Below, in pieces: positions 4,765-9,996 of a DNA stretch of 9,996 nt (positions are counted from its first letter, which is position 1; each line of letters starts with the position of its first letter). A program made the translations under genes and the position numbers. The notes below the pieces were generated by a model. It did no database searches. It was not told where the DNA came from and worked only from the letters and a program-made list of their open reading frames with translations. The stretch covers positions 1,418 to 11,413 of the forward strand of contig DAEH01000052.1 in assembly GCA_002497685.1 (NCBI GenBank), given 5' to 3'. The DNA is from Euryarchaeota archaeon UBA169 (lineage in GTDB: Archaea; Thermoplasmatota; Poseidoniia; MGIII; CG-Epi1).

Positions 4765-6753
4765 ATGACGCCTTTTCATGATTACTTTGGAATTAGCTGG
4801 TATATTTATTTGCTAATTTGGTCATTTATTGCTGTTGGAGCTCACGTATATCAAGTTGGATTTATTGTCAAATTAATTCGCTTAGGAAAAGATGATGACA
4901 GATTTAATTCTTGGAAACAGAGAATGAAAGAATTCCTAACTGATTGGTTGGGCCAAAGAAAAGTCGTTGAGGACAAAGTGGCTGGATATGCACATGCATT
5001 AATTTTCTGGGGATTTTTAATGCTTGTAAGCGATGTGATAGACCTTGGAACTGGAGGGCTATTTGCTGAATTTCTCGGAATGATATTTCTAGATAACATT
5101 TGGAATTTAATCGTTGATATCGGATATTTGATGGCAGGCGTGGGGATTCTCGCTGCGTTGTATAGAAGATTGATTATAAGGCCTGAAAAACTGAAAGGAA
5201 CAAGTATGGAAGGCGTTCTGATACTATTTGCTATATTCGGAATAGTAATCACTGCTTTCATAGTTGAAGCAGGATATATGCTTGGTGAGGGTGCGCATTA
5301 TAACAATTGGGAACCTATTGGAGTTCTTTTTGCTAAGCAAATGCAAAATATTGACTCCGCTACATTACAAACTATTGTAGACATAAGTTATTGGGCACAT
5401 ATGATTCTAATTGGTGGATTTTTAATTGAGATTCCTCAAACAAAGCATTCTCACTTAATTGGAACTATACCTAACGTCATGTTTCAAGATCATGACGAAA
5501 TGGGAACAATGACTCCAATGCAAGTCGATGAAAATGACATTGCAGTAAAGACTGATGATTTAGATTTTGAAAAATTAACATTAGGAGTAAACAAATTTGA
5601 AGATTTTACTTGGAGACAATTATCTGATGGATGGGCTTGTACTGCATGTGCAAGATGTCAAGATGTTTGTCCTGCATACAATAGTGGAAAAACGTTGAAT
5701 CCAATGCAAATCATAATGGATGTAAAGAATTATGGGAAAGAACATGGAAATTTACTTTTAGCTGGTGAGGCACCTGATGAGACTATCGTCGATAGATTTA
5801 CGCCTGATGCCATTTGGGCATGTACTACTTGCTATGCCTGTGTTAGTGCTTGTCCTGTTCATATTGAACATGTGCCAAAACTGACTGATACGAGAAGGCA
5901 TTTAGTTATGGAAGCATCTGTATTTCCTGAAGAATTGCAAAATCTGTTTAATAATTTAGAAAGAAACTCAAATCCATGGGGAATTGGAGCACATAAACGA
6001 GCTGATTGGGCTGAAGGATTAGACATAAAAATTGGAGAACCTGCTGAATATTTATTTTACGTAGGATGTGCTGGATCATTTGATGAAAGAAACAAAAATG
6101 TTTCAAGAGCAACTGCAAAGCTTTTGAAAAAAGCCGGAGTTGATTTCTCTATTCTCGGAGAAATGGAAATGTGTAATGGCGATCCTGCACGAAGAGCTGG
6201 AAACGAATTTTTATTCCAAATGATGGCTGAAATGAATGTCGATAGCATGAATTCACTTGGTACACTAAAAGTAATTACAGCATGCCCACATTGCTTCCAT
6301 ACAATAGGAAAAGAATACGAGAAATATGGTGGAAAGTATGAAGTTTATCACCATTCCCAAGTTCTAAATGAATTAAGGCAAAAGGAAAAACTAAAAATAA
6401 AGAATTTTGAAGATAAGGTTACATTTCATGATCCTTGCTATTTAGGAAGAATTGGTGGCGAAACTGAAGCTCCAAGAGAAGCCATTGGTGGGGATTTGAT
6501 TGAAATGGAAAGATCTAGAGAAAAGTCATTCTGTTGTGGAGGTGGTGGAGCTCAGATATGGATGGAAGAAGATGCCGATAAAAGAGTGAATGAAATAAGA
6601 GCAAAGGAAGCTGTAAATACCGGTGCAGACTGCGTTGCAGTAGGCTGTCCCTTCTGTATGACTATGATGAGTGACGGGCTGAAAACATTAGGTGAGGAAC
6701 AGAAAACTGTGAAAGACATATCTGAAATAATGTTAGAAAATTTAGAGGTATAA
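4765..6753 (+). CDS. Membrane-anchored HdrD-like Fe-S oxidoreductase (EtfAB:menaquinone oxidoreductase type)
   Basis: This 662-residue protein probably passes electrons from reduced ETF to membrane quinone. The N-terminal 230 residues form a NarI-like membrane domain with about five helices (near 11-33, 76-96, 108-134, 149-172 and 205-223). Histidines H27, H77 and H212 are candidate heme b ligands. Next come two 4Fe-4S clusters of ferredoxin type: C292, C295, C298, C302 and C353, C356, C359, C363. Two CCG domains follow. The second is complete (C558, C590-C591, C628, C631). The first has C435, C470, C507 and C510, with CNG where CCG is expected; as I recall, related bacterial proteins also have CxG there. 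The layout matches the Bacillus YwjF / Mycobacterium Rv0338c group found beside EtfAB. etfB starts one base after its stop. A HdrDE-like role with thiols is less likely because of the ETF genes. Confidence 0.88.
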   Translation: MTPFHDYFGISWYIYLLIWSFIAVGAHVYQVGFIVKLIRLGKDDDRFNSWKQRMKEFLTDWLGQRKVVEDKVAGYAHALIFWGFLMLVSDVIDLGTGGLFAEFLGMIFLDNIWNLIVDIGYLMAGVGILAALYRRLIIRPEKLKGTSMEGVLILFAIFGIVITAFIVEAGYMLGEGAHYNNWEPIGVLFAKQMQNIDSATLQTIVDISYWAHMILIGGFLIEIPQTKHSHLIGTIPNVMFQDHDEMGTMTPMQVDENDIAVKTDDLDFEKLTLGVNKFEDFTWRQLSDGWACTACARCQDVCPAYNSGKTLNPMQIIMDVKNYGKEHGNLLLAGEAPDETIVDRFTPDAIWACTTCYACVSACPVHIEHVPKLTDTRRHLVMEASVFPEELQNLFNNLERNSNPWGIGAHKRADWAEGLDIKIGEPAEYLFYVGCAGSFDERNKNVSRATAKLLKKAGVDFSILGEMEMCNGDPARRAGNEFLFQMMAEMNVDSMNSLGTLKVITACPHCFHTIGKEYEKYGGKYEVYHHSQVLNELRQKEKLKIKNFEDKVTFHDPCYLGRIGGETEAPREAIGGDLIEMERSREKSFCCGGGGAQIWMEEDADKRVNEIRAKEAVNTGADCVAVGCPFCMTMMSDGLKTLGEEQKTVKDISEIMLENLEV

Positions 6754-6754
6754 A

Positions 6755-7516
6755 ATGAACATAGCTGTATTAATCAAAATGGTACCAGATACCGAATCAA
6801 AGCTCGAAGTAAATGATGGAAAACTTAGTGACCAGAATTTCAAATACATGGTAAATCCATATGATGAATTTGCTGTTGAACAGGCTGTTCAATTCAAAGA
6901 AGCTGAAGGAGGTAAAGTTACACTTTTAACTTTATTCTCTGAAGACAACAGCATTGATACCGATTTAAGAAAAATGCTAGCAATAGGTGCTGATGAAATA
7001 ATAGCCTTAAGGCAAAATGAATACAAGGGAGACAAACCTCTCGCAAACGCTAAAATCCTCTCTGACGCGATTAAAGAATTAGATGTAGACTTGATTTTAT
7101 GCGGTATACAAGGAATTGATTATTATCAAGCTGCAACTGGAACTATGGTTGCTCAAATGTTAGATATACCTAATATTTCGGGCGTTACTAAATTAGAATA
7201 TAATAATGGAACTTTGAAGGCTAAAAGACAGATCGAAGGAGGACTACAAACTATTGAAACTTCAACTCCTGCGTTAATTACTTGCCAGAAGGATATGAAC
7301 AAAGTCCGATTTCCAGCTCTAAAAGACATTATGATGTCTAAAAGAAAACCATTTACTAATAAAACTGTAGAATCTGTTGAAAGCAATGACATTAAAACCT
7401 CTGAATCAAGTTTACCTCCTGCTAGAGATGGCGGTGAGATCATCGAAGGTGAGACTGCTGAAGAAAAGGTAAATAAATTAATTGAAAAACTGAAAATGGA
7501 GGCTAAAGTAATATGA
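6755..7516 (+). CDS. etfB: Electron transfer flavoprotein, beta subunit
   Basis: This 253-residue soluble subunit pairs with EtfA and carries AMP (or, in bifurcating forms, a second FAD). The N-terminus MNIAVLIKMVPDTES and the NPYDEFAVE block (34-42) are typical. The nucleotide-binding loop is GIQGIDYYQAATGT (117-130). The family signature spans about 158-197, with KRQIEGGLQTIETSTPALIT (157-176), RFPALKDIM (185-193) and SKRKP (195-199). The C-terminal arm (200-253) is charged and would wrap around EtfA. The length is normal. It lies one base after the oxidoreductase gene and overlaps etfA by four bases (ATGA), so the subunits are translationally coupled. Whether it bifurcates electrons cannot be decided by eye. 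The membrane oxidoreductase next door is found with both kinds. Confidence 0.96.
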   Translation: MNIAVLIKMVPDTESKLEVNDGKLSDQNFKYMVNPYDEFAVEQAVQFKEAEGGKVTLLTLFSEDNSIDTDLRKMLAIGADEIIALRQNEYKGDKPLANAKILSDAIKELDVDLILCGIQGIDYYQAATGTMVAQMLDIPNISGVTKLEYNNGTLKAKRQIEGGLQTIETSTPALITCQKDMNKVRFPALKDIMMSKRKPFTNKTVESVESNDIKTSESSLPPARDGGEIIEGETAEEKVNKLIEKLKMEAKVI

Positions 7517-8427
7517 GCAACGTACTTGTTATTGGAGAAATTGACGGAACGGATATAAAAAACATTTCACAACAAGTTGCTGCTGTTGCATCAGGCATGG
7601 GAGAAGTAACAGGCCTAGTTATTGGAAGTGGAATCTCAGAAGCTGGAATGAAATTAGCTGCTGGAAAAATTATAATGGCTGATGACGAAAGTTTAGAAAA
7701 TTACGACCCAGTCAAATATGCTTCTATCGCTAGCTATATTGTAAAAGAAAATAATATTCAAACTGTACTTTTAGGTGCTACATCTATGGGTAAAGATTTA
7801 GGGCCAAGATTAGCTGCTGAATTAAATTGCGGATATATCGGAGACTGCCTAGAAGCAAGTAGTGAGGGATTCGTAAGGCCTAATTTTGCAGGGAAAGTGC
7901 TTGCAAGATCTACTCCAAAGGAGGCTGTAGTTGCAACAATTAGAAACAATGCTTATCCTGCAGGAGAAGCTTGGTCTGGTAGTGTTGAAAACTATTCCGG
8001 AAATATTGCTAATTCAACTCTAAATACAACTGAAATTGAAAATATCGGTTCAGGAACTGTTGAACTAACTGAAGCTTCAATTGTTGTAAGTGGAGGTCGA
8101 GGCCTTGAAAATGCTGAGAATTATGATTCTATGATTCGTCCATTAGCTGAAAGTATGGGTGCTGCTGCAGGTGCCAGTCGAGCTATTGTGGACGCGGGAT
8201 GGGTTTCACATTCACACCAAGTTGGACAAACTGGAAAGACTGTTGCTCCTGAACTTTATCTTGCAATCGGAATATCTGGCGCAATACAGCATTTAGGCGG
8301 CATGAGTGGCTCAAAATATATAGCTGCAATAAACAAAGATCCTGATGCACCTATTTTCAAAGTAGCTGATTATGGAATCGTAGGAGATTTATTCGAAATA
8401 TTGCCTATATTAAAAACCAAATTTTAA
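7513..8427 (+). CDS. etfA: Electron transfer flavoprotein, alpha subunit
   Basis: This 304-residue subunit holds the redox-active FAD of ETF, which takes electrons from dehydrogenases such as acyl-CoA dehydrogenases. Residues 1-185 form the N-terminal Rossmann-like domain, with GATSMGKDLGPRLAAEL (88-104). The FAD domain is fully conserved: VSGGRGL (192-198), R223 in GASRAIVDAGW (220-230), the flavin-contacting QVGQTGKTVAPELY (236-249), GISGAIQHLGGM (253-264), INKDPDAPIF (273-282) and the terminal ADYGIVGDLFEILPIL (285-300). It is slightly short for the family but complete. The ATG at 7513 overlaps the etfB stop by four bases. The three-gene operon ends here; the sequence after the stop is AT-rich without an obvious hairpin. 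Confidence 0.97.
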   Translation: MSNVLVIGEIDGTDIKNISQQVAAVASGMGEVTGLVIGSGISEAGMKLAAGKIIMADDESLENYDPVKYASIASYIVKENNIQTVLLGATSMGKDLGPRLAAELNCGYIGDCLEASSEGFVRPNFAGKVLARSTPKEAVVATIRNNAYPAGEAWSGSVENYSGNIANSTLNTTEIENIGSGTVELTEASIVVSGGRGLENAENYDSMIRPLAESMGAAAGASRAIVDAGWVSHSHQVGQTGKTVAPELYLAIGISGAIQHLGGMSGSKYIAAINKDPDAPIFKVADYGIVGDLFEILPILKTKF

Positions 8428-8441
8428 TTTAAGATACATAA

Positions 8442-8450
8442 CATTATAAG
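8442..8450 (+). promoter_or_regulatory. TATA box for the 62-residue coiled-coil gene
   Basis: CATTATAAG is centred near 8446, 26 bases before the GTG at 8472. Transcription should begin at or next to that GTG, so the mRNA is probably leaderless. This supports the otherwise doubtful GTG start. Confidence 0.5.
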
Positions 8451-8471
8451 GCACATTAGGGTAGGTAATGA

Positions 8472-8660
8472 GTGTCAAAAGAAGCAGAAGAAATTAAAAA
8501 ATTGCAACAGACTATTGATGAACTACAAACTGAACTTAAATTTTTGCAAGAAACTGTTGGTGTGTTAGTAGGAGCTATGATGGAAGAAGGCGAATCTGAA
8601 GATTTTTTTGGAAATACCGAAGCCGGAAATCCTTCATTTAGACTTAACATGGGAATGTGA
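8472..8660 (+). CDS. Small acidic coiled-coil protein, function unknown
   Basis: This 62-residue protein has no family I recognise. Residues 3-36 form a heptad-patterned helix (EEIKKLQQTIDELQTELKFL at 6-25), so it should make a coiled coil, probably a dimer or an interaction with a partner. The second half is acidic (EEGESEDFF at 38-46) and ends in a Gly/Asn/Met-rich tail (RLNMGM). There are no cysteines, signal peptide or membrane segment. The start is GTG at 8472: there is an in-frame TGA just before it, and the ATG at 8468 is in another frame that stops after nine codons. The TATA box 26 bases upstream supports the gene being real. It lies 44 bases after etfA and before a tRNA gene. It could be a small regulatory or adaptor protein. 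No function is claimed. Confidence 0.7.
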   Translation: MSKEAEEIKKLQQTIDELQTELKFLQETVGVLVGAMMEEGESEDFFGNTEAGNPSFRLNMGM

Positions 8661-8675
8661 ATTCTTACCTTAAAC

Positions 8676-8684
8676 TCTAAATAG
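8676..8684 (+). promoter_or_regulatory. TATA box for tRNA-Asp
   Basis: TCTAAATAG is centred about 28 bases before the first base of the tRNA at 8708, the usual archaeal distance for a short 5' leader of one or two bases. Confidence 0.45.
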
Positions 8685-8707
8685 AAACTGCTACGGTAGA
8701 TTTGTGT

Positions 8708-8785
8708 GCTCGCGTGGTGTAGCCTGGCCTATCATCTCAGCCTGTCGAGCTGAGGACTCGGGTTCAAATCCCGGCGCGGGCGCCA
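8708..8785 (+). tRNA. tRNA-Asp (anticodon GTC), CCA encoded
   Basis: The full cloverleaf can be drawn. Acceptor arms GCTCGCG (8708-8714) and CGCGGGC (8775-8781) pair with one G-U, followed by discriminator G and encoded CCA. The anticodon stem TCAGC/GCTGA encloses the loop CTGTCGA, giving anticodon GTC, which reads both aspartate codons. The T arm TCGGG-TTCAAAT-CCCGG is intact. The D arm is short, with a mismatch at its last pair. G73 and the GTC anticodon are typical aspartate identity elements. No intron is seen. Confidence 0.96.
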
Positions 8786-8793
8786 TTATTTTA
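8786..8793 (+). terminator. T-rich run after tRNA-Asp
   Basis: TTATTTTA follows directly after the CCA end. Archaeal RNA polymerase commonly stops at T-rich stretches without a hairpin. The evidence is only position and composition. Confidence 0.3.
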
Positions 8794-8801
8794 GACCAAA
8801 C

Positions 8802-8809
8802 AATTTAAT
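8802..8809 (+). promoter_or_regulatory. TATA-like box before the secreted calcium-loop protein gene
   Basis: AATTTAAT is centred about 34 bases before the ATG at 8840 and predicts a start near 8832. It is a weak match. GGTTATAGG (8825-8833) is a better TATA sequence but too close to the ATG to serve it. Confidence 0.35.
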
Positions 8810-8839
8810 GATGCCTACCGCTAAGGTTATAGGCTAATT

Positions 8840-9996
8840 ATGCGCGGACAAAAATATCAAGCTTTGATTGTTGTTATTTTACTACTTACTGCGCTTCCAT
8901 ATTCTCCATTTTTATCTCGCGCATCAAGTATAGAAAAAAATCCTTTAGCTGAGAAAGATATTGACGGAGATGGAATCCCGGACCCACCTATGAGAGATAG
9001 TGATGGAGATGGGCTATCTGATGATTATGAAATTTCCTTAGGATTTGATCCAAATGATTTCGATATGGATGATGACGGTATTTCGGATTTGATGGAACAG
9101 CAAATGTGGGATGACTTAAAGAATTTAGATGAAATACCTGACAGTATGGAAGATTTATACGATTGTGAGGGCGATTTAGATGGAGATGGAATCACCAATT
9201 GTATGGATCCTGATGCTGACGGAGACGGAATTTCAGATCAAGAAGAAATGAAAGATTCAGATTTAGACGGAATCCCAGACATGTATGAGAACATGATTGA
9301 CCATTTAGACCCTAATAATCCCGATAGTGATGGAGATGGAATTCCAGATATGGATGACCAAGATCCACCCCTGCCATCTTGGGCTGAAGATATGGCAAAC
9401 AAAAATGATTGGACACCACAAACTGATTCAAATGGTGCCGGAGGATTGGAAGGTTTCTATCCTTTGGCTATGCTTGCTGCAGTCAAATTTACGGTAACTT
9501 GTGACAATTGTGAAGACCCTACATCTAATCCACAATACTGGAGAACTGCTGCAAAAGTGATTTACGATAATGGATATGATGAAGACACTAACACATATAG
9601 TAGAACTCAATGGTGCCCAGCCCCTGGTTGTGAACAATATGATATAGAAACGGGAGTCGTGGAAAATCCAGGATACTGGTCTACTGGTTCTAATTCATAC
9701 AGTTACGATTATCTTATAACACACCCTGATGTTACTAGTCAAGAATATCAATACACAATGACATGGATTATGCCAGTCCAAGGATATCTCTCTACATCTT
9801 TGTACACTAACAATGTTTTCATAAGTAATAGCGTTACTATGGACAGCTCTTTTAATTTGAAAGTAGACGGGTATTCTCAATCTTACACATTTTCAATGAC
9901 GGAGTATAATATTCCTGAAAATGTAAAACAAGCTGCTAATGCTCCTGAAACTTTTCCATCGGAATTTACTGAATTACCTCAATTTCCAGTAAGACC
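8840..9996 (+). CDS. Secreted protein with thrombospondin type-3-like calcium repeats (3' end outside window)
   Basis: An open frame of 385 codons runs from ATG 8840 past the right edge. Residues 6-20 are hydrophobic after MRGQKY, followed by a possible signal-peptidase site near A28 (FLSRA-SS), so the protein is probably exported. Residues 40-170 hold seven acidic calcium-loop repeats of the DxDxDGxxD type, at about 40, 53, 75, 112, 125, 139 and 162. This is the pattern of thrombospondin type-3 and bacterial surface-protein repeats. C109 and C121 lie between loops 3 and 5. Beyond 180 the sequence changes to a Tyr/Ser/Thr/Asn-rich beta-type region. It has a CxxC (221-224) and a CPAPGC (259-264) that I do not recognise as a known domain. 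Such proteins in marine archaea often continue into an enzymatic or cell-surface domain, but none is visible yet. The calcium role is inferred. Confidence 0.88.
   Translation, partial: MRGQKYQALIVVILLLTALPYSPFLSRASSIEKNPLAEKDIDGDGIPDPPMRDSDGDGLSDDYEISLGFDPNDFDMDDDGISDLMEQQMWDDLKNLDEIPDSMEDLYDCEGDLDGDGITNCMDPDADGDGISDQEEMKDSDLDGIPDMYENMIDHLDPNNPDSDGDGIPDMDDQDPPLPSWAEDMANKNDWTPQTDSNGAGGLEGFYPLAMLAAVKFTVTCDNCEDPTSNPQYWRTAAKVIYDNGYDEDTNTYSRTQWCPAPGCEQYDIETGVVENPGYWSTGSNSYSYDYLITHPDVTSQEYQYTMTWIMPVQGYLSTSLYTNNVFISNSVTMDSSFNLKVDGYSQSYTFSMTEYNIPENVKQAANAPETFPSEFTELPQFPVR
8957..9349 (+). repeat. Seven DxDGDG-type calcium-loop repeats within the secreted protein gene
   Basis: The core GATGGAGATGG(A/G) or close variants recurs at the DNA level (for example near 8992, 9179 and 9331). 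Protein loops start at residues 40, 53, 75, 112, 125, 139 and 162. Spacing is irregular (13, 22, 37, 13, 14 and 23 residues), so the repeats have diverged rather than arisen by recent tandem copying. Confidence 0.75.

Noticed and set aside
4851..5261. Minus-strand 136-residue open frame inside the oxidoreductase
   Set aside because: It is antisense to the membrane domain of a well-supported protein. It has no motif and no promoter.
7153..7443. Minus-strand 96-residue open frame inside etfB
   Set aside because: It is antisense to a conserved etfB region containing the ETF-beta signature. This is a shadow frame.
8456..8650. Minus-strand 64-residue open frame opposite the coiled-coil gene
   Set aside because: It is Ser/Cys-rich and not helical. 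The plus-strand frame has a heptad pattern and a TATA box at the right distance, so the plus strand is the better choice.
8957..9349. DNA repeats near the right edge as a CRISPR or tandem satellite
   Set aside because: The repeats keep the reading frame, have irregular spacing and encode DxDxDG calcium loops, so they are protein-level repeats.
9428..9880. Minus-strand frames of 69 and 61 residues
   Set aside because: They lie opposite the long open frame of the secreted protein, which continues a signal peptide and calcium repeats without a stop.

Overview
The window looks like a piece of an AT-rich archaeal chromosome, most likely from the Thermoplasmatota / marine Euryarchaeota (for example Marine Group II, Poseidoniales). 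The lineage is an inference. The archaeal domain is better supported: there is a fused winged-helix/CTP-type riboflavin kinase (RbkR, an archaeal family), and TATA-like boxes lie about 23-30 bases before most gene starts with little or no Shine-Dalgarno sequence. DnaK/GrpE and an EtfAB system suggest a mesophilic, aerobic or facultative archaeon that has acquired bacterial-type genes. No phage, insertion sequence, CRISPR array or defence locus is visible. This is dense chromosomal coding sequence with no gap over 300 bases.

Left part, minus strand (1-1393): the 5' end of dnaK (cut by the window edge), preceded by grpE. They form a chaperone operon whose promoter carries a 15-base inverted repeat over the predicted transcription start. 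Upstream of it is a small two-helix membrane protein of unknown function. A very short divergent promoter region (1394-1440) separates it from a plus-strand pair, a class I aminotransferase and a methionine sulfoxide reductase MsrA joined by a TAATG overlap. msrA overlaps convergently, by four bases, with a ZIP-family metal transporter on the minus strand.

Middle (3917-8427): a 130-base divergent intergenic region holds two inverted repeats, one next to the ZIP promoter and one around the rbkR promoter. RbkR (FMN synthesis plus DNA binding) is followed by a tight three-gene operon: a membrane-anchored Fe-S oxidoreductase of the HdrD-like / EtfAB:menaquinone oxidoreductase type, then etfB and etfA. 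Together these would move electrons from flavoprotein dehydrogenases (such as acyl-CoA dehydrogenases, not in this window) through the ETF flavin into Fe-S clusters, heme b and the quinone pool. RbkR makes FMN, the precursor of the FAD that ETF needs.

Right part (8428-9996): a 62-residue acidic coiled-coil protein with a GTG start, a tRNA-Asp(GTC) with encoded CCA, and the 5' part of a secreted protein with seven thrombospondin type-3-like calcium loops. That gene runs off the window.

Three gene starts were placed at internal codons rather than at the longest possible start: the membrane protein at 1393, MsrA at 2667 and ZIP at 3916. The most notable points are the candidate operators, the ETF/quinone module beside a flavin regulator, and the two unknown proteins on the right.
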